56,243 bases of DNA from positions 1 to 56,243 of the forward strand of contig JAGCFP010000093.1 of the NCBI GenBank assembly GCA_017650045.1. Reading direction: 5' to 3'. Positions 6,769-14,497 of the stretch are shown in pieces. The translations under genes and the position numbers were made by a program. The notes beneath the pieces are model-generated. The model had not been told where the DNA came from and did no database searches. It was given only the letters and a program-made list of their open reading frames with translations. Every line of letters begins with the position of its first letter. The stretch's first letter is position 1. Origin of the DNA: Bacteroidaceae bacterium (GTDB lineage Bacteria > Bacteroidota > Bacteroidia > Bacteroidales > Bacteroidaceae).

Positions 6769-9186
6769 TCAGAGTTTTACGGTTAGACTGATATAGGGCA
6801 TAATGGGAAACAGGCACACACCTTTCAGGCTAAGGCGATTGTTCTTGTAGCCCCAATAAACGGATGAAAGGTTTTGTCTGTTGTAGAGATTATATATACC
6901 AATGTCGCAAATCATCTCGCCAATGCCTATGCTACCATGATGACTTAAGCCTACGTCTAGACGGTGAACTGCAGGCAACTGATAGCTGTTACGCTGGCGA
7001 TAAGTATTCATACGTACCAGATCAGCCATATAAGAACTTTGATGATACACTTCAGTGTATGTTTCAAAGTTAGGATTTTGCTCATAATCTAATCCACTAT
7101 ATGGCCCGTGTTCAATCCATCTTGGGAAATATGCATTAATTTCCTCAAGAAGCCCGTGGCTTACAGTAGTAGCGGCAATGTTGGTACGTCTTCCACTCTG
7201 ATATGTCCATGAGGCTGCAAAGTCCCAATTTTTGCTAAGGCGTTGGATAATGTTAATGCTGAAGTTGTTGCGGTGGTCGCCTGTGGCATAGAACTCCTGT
7301 CCATTGTTCAGCACCATGCCTTCTCGGTCGAAAGTACGCATAGATTTCGACCAAGTGTAGCTTATGTGTCCACGGGTATTTCCTACAGTCTTTTGTGCCA
7401 GCAGTTCCACACCGTATGCCCTACCACGTCCTTGAGCGATGGCATCATTCCAATTTTTTACGGTGAGGAACGAAACGCCTTCTCGATAGTCGGCCACATT
7501 ATCCAACCACTTATAATAACCCTCAACAGAGAGAAGAAGACCATTTTTTAGGTCATGGTTCACGCCTACAGAAAACTGGTCGGAAACTCCTGGGCTCATA
7601 TACTTGTTGAGTGGTATCCATACCTCAGAAGGAGAAATTAAGCTACCACTGGTGAGCAAGAACATGCCTTGAGACATGCGGGCATAGGAAGCCTTGAGAG
7701 AAGTTGAATTGGTTACCATCACACGTAGGGAAGCACGTGGTTCAAGCTGTAGATGAGTCTTTCCATCAGAAGCATAACCCTGCAGACGCAGGCCCACATT
7801 AGCTTCCAACCAATCGGAGATGTTCCAGTCATCTTCTACAAAGGTAGAAAAACTGTTGAGCCTGAAGTCGCTTTCTAGTTTGTTTTCCCGGCCGCTTTCA
7901 GAAAAGATATATCTATCATCACCTAGATACACATTATAAATAATTCTTTCACTTAGTGCCTGTTTAGAGTTGGTGTGGAATGCTGATACTACTGAAGGCT
8001 TGAATAGCTGTGTATTACCTTCCAAACCAAGGTGTAACTCGTGTCCACTATGCAGGATGAAGGTTAAATTCACCTTGCCTGTCCAGTCATCTATCCCAGA
8101 CTTGTAGGTAGTATTTCGATTAATATGTTTGAGAGAATAGGTCTCTGCACCTATAATACCGTGTCCCCACAAGTCTAGTTGTACATGATTTTCTTGGTTG
8201 GATAGGTGAGAGAGTTCATAATCATAACTGCTATAACTAACATTGGCATCCAACTGGAATAACTCGTTGGAGTGGTAGCTGAAATTCAAACCTCCTAATA
8301 GATTGTTCCAACGGTTAAGTGTCCTGTCGTTTCTCGTATTGTCGGTGAAACTGGTCTTATTTGTATAAGTAGAGGTATCAAAAGTAGTATATTCAAAATG
8401 CTGGTTAGTCTCGTTGGGTGTGGTGTTATTCTGGTCATAGCCATAGTAGAAGATAGCGTTTAGTTTTGCTTTTTCACTGAATTGGTGTGTCAGTTTGGCA
8501 TTTATATCATGGTAGCGCATGTGTGCAAACTCGTTCATCTGTCCTGGATTGTCATACACCACTTCTTCTAACAATGGTTTGACAATAGCATTGAAGTAGC
8601 TCAGACGTGCACCTATATTAAAGGATGTGCGCCCCTTCCACAGCGGACCTTCTGCTTGAATGCGTGATGCCAGCATACCTGCAGTAATGGAGGCATGATA
8701 GTTCTCCATATCCCCTTCACGTAAGAAAATGTTTATGACGCTGGAAAGGCGACTTCCAAAGCGCGAAGGGAAGGCACCTTTATAGAGTACCACATCGTCC
8801 ATCAGATCAGCATTGATTGCAGAGGTAAATCCCTGAAGATGTTCAGGGTTATAGAGAGTGATACCATCGAGCAAAAAGAGATTCTGGTCGTAATCGCCAC
8901 CACGTACATATATACCAGACCTCCCTTCACCACCTCCCTGCACACCTGGTAACATTTGAAGAGACTTTAGCACGTCTGTCTCACCCAATAAGGCTGGTAT
9001 TTTCTTTATTTGTTCCGCACTCAAGGAGATGGCACTCATCTGTATATTTTTGGCTCCAAAATAATGACGTTTTGCAGTTACTTCCACCTCATGCAAGACT
9101 GTGTCCCTTGCAATATCCTGAGCATAAAGGGGCATGCTCAACAGCGTGAGCAGCCCCCACAAAGCTAACCATAATTTAACCTTCAT
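6769..9186 (-). CDS. TonB-dependent receptor lacking the N-terminal regulatory domain (copy B)
   Basis: An 805-residue outer-membrane receptor. A signal peptide of about 22 residues leads almost directly into the plug (VLHEVEVTAKRHYFGAKNI; GIYVRGGDYDQNLFLLDGIT), followed by the barrel ending in SLTVKL. The CarboxypepD_reg-like domain present in copy A is absent, which accounts for the 67-residue length difference. Plug and barrel keep long blocks in common with copy A, such as LYNPEHLQGFTSAINA and YGVELLAQKTVGNT, so both probably bind related substrates. It is co-transcribed with the BACON lipoprotein upstream and DUF4249 downstream. Confidence 0.9.
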   Translation of the reverse strand: MKVKLWLALWGLLTLLSMPLYAQDIARDTVLHEVEVTAKRHYFGAKNIQMSAISLSAEQIKKIPALLGETDVLKSLQMLPGVQGGGEGRSGIYVRGGDYDQNLFLLDGITLYNPEHLQGFTSAINADLMDDVVLYKGAFPSRFGSRLSSVINIFLREGDMENYHASITAGMLASRIQAEGPLWKGRTSFNIGARLSYFNAIVKPLLEEVVYDNPGQMNEFAHMRYHDINAKLTHQFSEKAKLNAIFYYGYDQNNTTPNETNQHFEYTTFDTSTYTNKTSFTDNTRNDRTLNRWNNLLGGLNFSYHSNELFQLDANVSYSSYDYELSHLSNQENHVQLDLWGHGIIGAETYSLKHINRNTTYKSGIDDWTGKVNLTFILHSGHELHLGLEGNTQLFKPSVVSAFHTNSKQALSERIIYNVYLGDDRYIFSESGRENKLESDFRLNSFSTFVEDDWNISDWLEANVGLRLQGYASDGKTHLQLEPRASLRVMVTNSTSLKASYARMSQGMFLLTSGSLISPSEVWIPLNKYMSPGVSDQFSVGVNHDLKNGLLLSVEGYYKWLDNVADYREGVSFLTVKNWNDAIAQGRGRAYGVELLAQKTVGNTRGHISYTWSKSMRTFDREGMVLNNGQEFYATGDHRNNFSINIIQRLSKNWDFAASWTYQSGRRTNIAATTVSHGLLEEINAYFPRWIEHGPYSGLDYEQNPNFETYTEVYHQSSYMADLVRMNTYRQRNSYQLPAVHRLDVGLSHHGSIGIGEMICDIGIYNLYNRQNLSSVYWGYKNNRLSLKGVCLFPIMPYISLTVKL

Positions 9187-9221
9187 TGTATCATTATTTG
9201 CATGAGAATTATCTATGGAAG

Positions 9222-9647
9222 TTATTTTGATCCTACACCAGCCTGGGTAATTATGATAGTGTTTCCCCCTAAAAATGATTCATCAGTGATCCTAACACCA
9301 GGCACTAATACTGGTGTAAATACAACATTTCCCTTCCTCACGCTGCTTTCAGTGTTTTCCCTCACGCTTATCTGATAAGACAGGTAATCATCCGTCTGCC
9401 CAGAGAAACCTACACTAACCCATGTTCTTGTATTCTCCAGAATTTGAAAACTTGCCTTTACATTTGTATGGATACGTACATCGAAAGTTTGTGCTTCTGC
9501 ACTGATCTCAAAACTGTGTTCTTCAATCTTGAAAAAGGCTTCTGGAAGTGGTTCCACTTCTGGCTCATCTTTGTCACTACAAGCACTGAAACCTATAAGT
9601 GAAATAGACAAAGCCAACCACATTAAATAAGAGACAGTTCTTTTCAT
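9222..9647 (-). CDS. Small BACON-domain lipoprotein (copy B)
   Basis: A 141-residue lipoprotein with Cys23 in a lipobox (FSAC), an acidic linker and one BACON-like domain. The visible signs are EISAEAQTFDVRIHTN, TWVSVGF, SVRKGNVVF and the ending TIIITQAG, which is typical of the family. It is the first gene of leftward operon B, 35 nt before the receptor. It is probably exposed on the cell surface or periplasmic face of the outer membrane. It corresponds in position to 4152-4583. Confidence 0.75.
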   Translation of the reverse strand: MKRTVSYLMWLALSISLIGFSACSDKDEPEVEPLPEAFFKIEEHSFEISAEAQTFDVRIHTNVKASFQILENTRTWVSVGFSGQTDDYLSYQISVRENTESSVRKGNVVFTPVLVPGVRITDESFLGGNTIIITQAGVGSK

Positions 9648-9678
9648 AGCATTACTATTTAAATGTTTTACATGTACA

Positions 9679-9710
9679 CAAAATTATTACTCGACAATAC
9701 AAGATGCAAC
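9679..9710 (-). promoter_or_regulatory. Promoter of leftward operon B
   Basis: On the minus strand, TAATTTTG (9679-9686) is the -7 box and GTTG (9707-9710), 20 bp away, the -33 element, exactly as in copy A. Confidence 0.6.
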
Positions 9711-9717
9711 TTTTCGA

Positions 9718-9840
9718 GTTTACAAATAGTTTACAAACACAGGACGAGTTTACATAAAGTTTACATGTAGTATAGAAACGCCCCTTTTCATCGGTGTTTT
9801 TTGTTCTCAAGATGCATACATTTGTAAACTATTTGTAAAC
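9718..9840. promoter_or_regulatory. GTTTAC operator array, copy B
   Basis: Half-sites at 9718-9723, 9729-9734, 9748-9753 and 9759-9764, and inverted GTAAAC at 9824-9829 and 9835-9840, reproduce the 11 bp spacings of copy A. Bases between the pairs differ in places (AAATTCAGGA versus AAACACAGGA), while the half-sites do not, which suggests selection on them. Confidence 0.65.
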
Positions 9841-9847
9841 TCCCGAA

Positions 9848-9879
9848 TTTGCAGGAGTGGTTAAGATGCCTTATATTTG
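9848..9879 (+). promoter_or_regulatory. Promoter of rightward lipoprotein-regulator operon B
   Basis: TTTG (9848-9851), a 20 bp spacer and TATATTTG (9872-9879) lie upstream of the ATG at 9906. It should also drive the regulator gene, which starts 6 nt after the lipoprotein stop. Confidence 0.7.
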
Positions 9880-9905
9880 TGACTTGAAAAGGACTAAAAA
9901 ACATA

Positions 9906-10517
9906 ATGAAAAGGAAGTTTTTTATATCATTATTACTACTTGGGGGGTTGTTGGTTTCCTGTCAAGACGATATCCTACTGACAGAAGAAGAATCAACTAT
10001 TACAATTACTGATATTGATGCCTTGCGCAGTATAAAACCAACATCCACTTCAGGAAGGTCGGGCAGTGCGATTCATGATGGGGAGAAAGGACGCGACAGG
10101 CGTGACAATGTAGATTATTATAGCAATGAAGGTTTGAAGATAGAGCCGCCCACGGAACTCCAAGTGGGGGAGCTCTATGTAGCAGGATATGATGAGAAGA
10201 AAGACGAATATTTGCTCAAATTCTATTGGGGAGATGAAATCAGTGAGAAAACAAAGGCGATGCTTTCCTTGGCAGAGATTACGGTGCATTTCGTTAGAAA
10301 AGGGTATAGTAATTATTGGTTTGCCAGAAACACATCTTCTACTGGAAAGTATTATACAATAGGGGATGCTTTCTTTTTGCCTAAGGATATTTGTCGCTGG
10401 TGTACTGATATTGAAGTATGTATCTATTCTTATACAGGTCTATCCTATTCTACAGGGAACATCAAGGAATGGACCCAGTCATTTGAAACTCTAAACCTAC
10501 TGGATACAACCCAATGA
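9906..10517 (+). CDS. Unrecognised lipoprotein with CxxC pair (copy B)
   Basis: A 203-residue predicted lipoprotein (Cys19 in LVSC) of a family I cannot name. It keeps the SAIHDGEKGRDRRDNVDYY segment, the YWGDEIS motif and a C-x-x-C pair (Cys163, Cys166). The paralogue at 4842 has extra Glu/Val residues near the N-terminus and a different region after about residue 120. The gene ends 6 nt before the TPR-HTH regulator, so the two are almost certainly translated from one mRNA. That pairing suggests the lipoprotein may signal to, or be sensed by, the periplasmic TPR region of the regulator; this is inference only. Confidence 0.7.
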   Translation: MKRKFFISLLLLGGLLVSCQDDILLTEEESTITITDIDALRSIKPTSTSGRSGSAIHDGEKGRDRRDNVDYYSNEGLKIEPPTELQVGELYVAGYDEKKDEYLLKFYWGDEISEKTKAMLSLAEITVHFVRKGYSNYWFARNTSSTGKYYTIGDAFFLPKDICRWCTDIEVCIYSYTGLSYSTGNIKEWTQSFETLNLLDTTQ

Positions 10518-10523
10518 AATGAT

Positions 10524-12272
10524 ATGCGAAAGATTCTTTTCATAGTGCTTTTGGCTGGGCTTTGTTGCCTCAATGCCTGTCATCGCCAAACCTCTTACCC
10601 TCCATTGTTGCTGCAAGCCGATAGCTTGGCAAGTGTGGAGCCTCAGCATGCTTTGGATTTGCTCCAAGGGATGGAAGAGGAAATGGCGGGGGCTCCAAAA
10701 GCAACGCAGATGTACTACAAACTGCTGTGCATCAAGGCGGCTGACAAGGCTTATATTCCTCATACAACTGACAGCTTGATCCTCCCTGTGGTAAACTATT
10801 ACGAGCAAGAGGGTGACCCTAACCTTCTGGGTGAGGCGTATTACTATGCGGGGCGTGTCTATCGAGACCTTAACGATGCGCCTCAGGCTTTGGCGTACTT
10901 CCAGAAGGGACTGGAGGCTTCTTCGAATAATCAGGGTAAGTGGGTGAATGCCGTACTCTATGCCCAGATGGGGGAGATCTTCTATTACCAGTCGCTCTAT
11001 CCTAACGCTCTGCAGATGTATGGCGAGGCATACCGTTTGGATTCTATCGCAGGCGACACGATAGGATGCATCCTGGATTTGCGGGATTTGGCATTTACGC
11101 AACGTGCCCTGCAGCATCCTGACACGGCCCTGGTCTATTTGCAGCAGGCTGAACGATTGGCTAATCTGTGCCACGATGGAGAGATGAAAGGACTGATCCA
11201 ATCGCAGTTGGCAGGGCTCTACAACCAGCAGGGCAACTATACGGAGGCTATCCGTCACATCGAGGAGGCGTTGCCACTGGTGGGGGATGCAGACAGATTC
11301 AGTGCCTACGATGTGTATGCCAACATTCTATTAAATAAGGGGGAGCTGGAGAAGGCAAAGGGGTATTATGAACAGATGCTGCAAGCTGAGGAAGCAACGG
11401 TGCGCCTGGATGCATACGATGGACTGGCTTACATCGCTGCACAGAAGCGGCAAGCGGATGAATATCTGCGTTACTTTGAGCTTTACAAGGCTTGCAGTGA
11501 CTCCATACGCAGGACTGATGCCACTGAGAGTGTGAGCCGCATGAATGCGATGTATAACTACCAGCTGCGCGAGAACGAGAACATCCGCTTGCAGGAGCAG
11601 GTGCAACAGCATAGGCAGTTGCTGCAGCGCATCATCTTTGTGGCTTGCATGGCTCTCTTTGTGCTCATTATCTATCTGCAATACAGTCGTCGTAAGCGCC
11701 TACGGATGAAGCTCAACTTGGAGCGTTTGCAACAACTGCAAGAGGAGCAGTATCGACAGAGTGAGGAATTCATCCAATCGAACAAAGAGGAGATTGCAAA
11801 GCTGCAGACTCGCTTGGACGAGGCGAATCATGAGAATTCGGAACTGATACAACGCTTGGAAAGGCAGAAAGAATTGTTAATCAATGCCAACATGCTGGCT
11901 GCTATCAAGCAGGAAGAGAAAAAGCAGGTAGAGGCTACCATCGCTGTATCTCCTGTGATGAAGCAACTGCAGGACCGTATGGATAAAGGGGAGTTCCTAA
12001 AATCCAAAGATGTCAAGGAGATAGAGAAGCTGCTCAACAAAGTGTGCCCTGCCTTTCTCCCTTTGTTAAGGCAACTGGGTGGCATGTCGTCACAAGAATA
12101 TCAAGTAAGTCTTCTCTTAAAAATGAATCTCACACCCATGCAGATCTCTTCACTGATTCTACGCGACAAAAGTACGATCTCTGCCATCCGTCGCCGTCTC
12201 TACAAAAAGATAACCGGACTGGAGGGAAGTCCTGCAGACTGGGATGCTTTTATCCAATCTTTAGGGGGTTAG
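10524..12272 (+). CDS. Membrane-spanning TPR sensor with C-terminal HTH (putative regulator)
   Basis: 582 residues. The N-terminus has a signal peptide with a lipobox-like LNAC (Cys19). Residues about 25-350 form tetratricopeptide-type helical repeats (for example AYYYAGRVYRDLNDAPQALAYF). A transmembrane helix at about 370-385 is followed by an Arg/Lys-rich stop and a long coiled coil (about 390-470). The C-terminal ~70 residues look like a helix-turn-helix of the LuxR/sigma-4 kind (NLTPMQISSLILRDKSTISAIRRRLYKK). The layout fits a one-component regulator that senses outside the inner membrane and binds DNA inside. It is the natural candidate to bind the GTTTAC arrays. A hairpin terminator follows. 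It lacks kinase and receiver domains. Confidence 0.75.
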   Translation: MRKILFIVLLAGLCCLNACHRQTSYPPLLLQADSLASVEPQHALDLLQGMEEEMAGAPKATQMYYKLLCIKAADKAYIPHTTDSLILPVVNYYEQEGDPNLLGEAYYYAGRVYRDLNDAPQALAYFQKGLEASSNNQGKWVNAVLYAQMGEIFYYQSLYPNALQMYGEAYRLDSIAGDTIGCILDLRDLAFTQRALQHPDTALVYLQQAERLANLCHDGEMKGLIQSQLAGLYNQQGNYTEAIRHIEEALPLVGDADRFSAYDVYANILLNKGELEKAKGYYEQMLQAEEATVRLDAYDGLAYIAAQKRQADEYLRYFELYKACSDSIRRTDATESVSRMNAMYNYQLRENENIRLQEQVQQHRQLLQRIIFVACMALFVLIIYLQYSRRKRLRMKLNLERLQQLQEEQYRQSEEFIQSNKEEIAKLQTRLDEANHENSELIQRLERQKELLINANMLAAIKQEEKKQVEATIAVSPVMKQLQDRMDKGEFLKSKDVKEIEKLLNKVCPAFLPLLRQLGGMSSQEYQVSLLLKMNLTPMQISSLILRDKSTISAIRRRLYKKITGLEGSPADWDAFIQSLGG

Positions 12273-12295
12273 TCTGCGACTAAAACAGAAAATGA

Positions 12296-12331
12296 AAGGA
12301 AATCACAGTTTCATTGTGGTTTCCTTTTTTG
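12296..12331 (+). terminator. Intrinsic terminator after TPR-HTH regulator
   Basis: A 12 bp stem, AAGGAAATCACA / TGTGGTTTCCTT (one G-U pair), with a 7-nt loop is followed by a T-run. Confidence 0.85.
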
Positions 12332-12475
12332 TGTTTAATTGTTGTCTTACCTGGCTTTTTCTTTTTTAATAACAATAATAATTATATTTATATTAATGAA
12401 TATTAAAAAATGTATTATATTTGTACCCAAGAAAGTGAAAATCATTTATAATCTTAATATCAAAAAAATAACGTT
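12332..12475 (+). promoter_or_regulatory. Promoter and A-rich leader of first esterase gene
   Basis: TATATTTG at 12416-12423 is a good -7 box; no clear -33 element is visible in the very AT-rich sequence upstream. The leader of ~45 nt is A-rich, with no Shine-Dalgarno sequence, as is usual for strongly translated Bacteroidota genes. A similar stretch (AATAATCTTAAAACAAAAC) precedes the second esterase at about 14472-14490. Confidence 0.6.
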
Positions 12476-13606
12476 ATGAAGAAAATTTTATTATTTGCTT
12501 TTGCTGCTATGATGGCAGTGGGTGCAGGTGCTCAGGAGTTGGCTAATTTCACTCGTGGAGCACAGATCGTTTCTCCTGAAGTGAAGGGGGATTCTGTAAC
12601 ATTCCGTCTGAATGCCAACTATGCTACTGTAGTGAACCTCTATGGCAACTGGATGGCTAATTATTCTGACGTGGTGCCTTTGACAAAGGGCGCTAATGGT
12701 GTTTGGGAAGTGACCATCGCTGCCCCAGAACCAGAAATCTATACCTACAACTTCATCGTGGATGGTGTAAATGTGAATGACCCTGTGAACTACATGGTAC
12801 AGCGTGACGGTACACGCTACCTGAACATGCTGTTTGTACCAGGTGAGCGTTCTGCTAACTACAACGAGACTGCTCATCGTGGTACTGTAAGCTATAAGTG
12901 GTATGACAGCAGCATCCTCGGTATCAACCGTCGTCTGACTGTGTACACGCCTTACGGCTATGAGACCAGCAACAAGAAGTATCCTGTGCTCTACCTGCTG
13001 CATGGTGCTGGTGGTGACGAGGAGGCTTGGTCAAGCATGGGTCGTGCTGCCCAGATTCTGGATAACCTGATTGAGCAGGGTAAGGCTGTGCCAATGATCG
13101 TGGTGATGCCTAACGGTAACCCTGGACAGCAGGCTGCCAACATTATGGGTCTGCCAACCAGCAATGTGGATTTCCGCGCTCCTGAAAACCAGAACGCTTA
13201 TGTAAGAAGTCTGGTGGAAGAAATCGTACCTTTCATCGAGAAGAATTACCGTGCTATTCCTAAGAAGGCTTCACGTGCTATCGCAGGTTTGAGCATGGGT
13301 GGCGGTCACACTTTCGCTGCTTCTACGCTGTATCCAGATAAGTTCGATTATATCTGCCCACTGAGTGCAGGTGCTCGTGAAAGCCCAGAACTTGACGGCC
13401 AACTTCAGGGCATCAAGAAGGCTGGTTACAAGCTTTACTGGATTGGTTGCGGTACTGCAGACTTCGCTTATGCTGGCAATCAGGTATTGGATGCTGCCTT
13501 GACACGCAACGGCATGCAGCATACCTTCTTCCAGAGCTCAGGTGGCCACGAGTGGAAGAACTGGCGTTTGTATCTGAATACTTTCTCACAGTTGCTGTTT
13601 AAGTAA
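12476..13606 (+). CDS. Secreted CE1-type esterase with N-terminal CBM48-like domain (copy 1)
   Basis: 376 residues. A signal peptide (about 1-19, cleaved after GAGAQ) is followed by an E-set/CBM48-like beta domain to about residue 125 (VTFRLNANYATVVNLYGNW). An esterase D / feruloyl-esterase alpha/beta-hydrolase domain follows: YPVLYLLHG oxyanion strand, nucleophile Ser273 in GLSMGGG, acidic residue probably in GCGTADF, and His in GGHEWKNW near the end. The family hydrolyses ester substituents on plant polysaccharides (feruloyl or acetyl groups), as in Prevotella and Bacteroides xylan systems, or other esters. It is monocistronic, between promoter and terminator. The N-terminal half is almost the same DNA as copy 2 at 14498. 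Confidence 0.85.
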   Translation: MKKILLFAFAAMMAVGAGAQELANFTRGAQIVSPEVKGDSVTFRLNANYATVVNLYGNWMANYSDVVPLTKGANGVWEVTIAAPEPEIYTYNFIVDGVNVNDPVNYMVQRDGTRYLNMLFVPGERSANYNETAHRGTVSYKWYDSSILGINRRLTVYTPYGYETSNKKYPVLYLLHGAGGDEEAWSSMGRAAQILDNLIEQGKAVPMIVVMPNGNPGQQAANIMGLPTSNVDFRAPENQNAYVRSLVEEIVPFIEKNYRAIPKKASRAIAGLSMGGGHTFAASTLYPDKFDYICPLSAGARESPELDGQLQGIKKAGYKLYWIGCGTADFAYAGNQVLDAALTRNGMQHTFFQSSGGHEWKNWRLYLNTFSQLLFK

Positions 13607-13627
13607 TAGCGGATAACAAGTTAAAAG

Positions 13628-13668
13628 GAAGGCGGCTACAAAAAAGTAGCTGCCTTCTTCTGTTTTTG
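13628..13668 (+). terminator. Intrinsic terminator after esterase 1
   Basis: A 12 bp stem, GAAGGCGGCTAC / GTAGCTGCCTTC, with an A-rich loop is followed by TTCTGTTTTT. Confidence 0.9.
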
Positions 13669-13718
13669 ATTTTATTTTACTAACTTAGCCCGCAAATATG
13701 ACTTAATACTCATAAGAT

Positions 13719-14444
13719 ATGAAAAAGATTATCCTTTGCTTATTGGCTCTTTGTGGCCTGACGGCTTGTGGCCAAGGAGTTCAAGAAACCGACGTGTTTA
13801 AGACAGACAGTGGGAAGACTGTCAAGATTCATGCACTGATGCATGCCAGCGTACGTGTGGAATATGATGGCAGGGAGATCCAGGTGGATCCTGTCTCAAA
13901 CTTGCGCGATCGGACGGTGGATTACACGGTGATGCCTAAGGCTGACTACATCTTTGTGACGCACGAGCATGGGGATCATTATGATGCTGAAGCCCTCAAG
14001 ATACTGATGTCTGAAAAGACACAGCTGATAATGAACAAGCGATGTGCTGACATGTTTGGTGCAGGAAAGGTCATGGGAAACGGAGACAAGATGCAGGTGG
14101 ATGACATCACGGTGGAAGCAGTGCCTGCTTATAACACGTCTCCTGACAAACAGGACAAGCATCCGAAAGGGCGCGACAATGGCTATATACTGACCATCGA
14201 CGGGCTGCGCATCTATTTTGCAGGGGATACGGAGGATGTGCCTGAGATGTCTGCCATCAAGGACATTGACATCGCCTTCTTCCCTTGTAATAGTCCTACA
14301 ATGTCTGTGGAACAACTGGTGAAAGCTGCCAAGCTTATCAAGCCCAAGGTGCTATACCCTTACCATTTCAGTCAGACGGATGTCAGCGTGATACCGCCTC
14401 AGTTGGAAGGGGAAGGGGTAGAGGTAAGACTCAGACCTTTCTGA
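13719..14444 (+). CDS. MBL-fold metallohydrolase lipoprotein (UlaG-like)
   Basis: 241 residues with a lipoprotein signal (Cys17 in LTAC). The rest is a metallo-beta-lactamase fold: zinc motif THEHGDH at residues 81-87, a later FAGDTED (metal-bridging Asp) and YPYHFSQTD (His ligand). The short, single-domain layout resembles the UlaG-like / YtnP-like group of hydrolases. Being lipid-anchored it should act in the periplasm or on the outer membrane. It lies between two paralogous esterases and is probably co-transcribed with the second, which starts 53 nt downstream without an obvious promoter. TAACTTAG at 13681-13688 is a weak -7 candidate. The substrate is unknown. Confidence 0.75.
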   Translation: MKKIILCLLALCGLTACGQGVQETDVFKTDSGKTVKIHALMHASVRVEYDGREIQVDPVSNLRDRTVDYTVMPKADYIFVTHEHGDHYDAEALKILMSEKTQLIMNKRCADMFGAGKVMGNGDKMQVDDITVEAVPAYNTSPDKQDKHPKGRDNGYILTIDGLRIYFAGDTEDVPEMSAIKDIDIAFFPCNSPTMSVEQLVKAAKLIKPKVLYPYHFSQTDVSVIPPQLEGEGVEVRLRPF

Positions 14445-14497
14445 CTTTTAGTGAATCATAAACTTAAACATCAATAATCTTAAAACAAAACAATAGT

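Larger units (their letters stand above)
5708..10618. repeat. Tandem duplication, unit B (surface-transport module)
   Basis: Second copy of the module described for 421-5573, with the same order and orientation and with the downstream TPR regulator intact beyond the homology end at about 10618. The intergenic operator and promoter block is nearly the same sequence as in unit A. Differences include loss of the N-terminal domain of the receptor and a diverged lipoprotein C-terminus. Confidence 0.85.

Noticed and set aside
10497..11258. 253-codon minus-strand frame over the TPR regulator
   Set aside because: Antisense to a clear TPR coding region; Gln/Leu/Ile-rich sequence without any domain; a mirror of codon bias.
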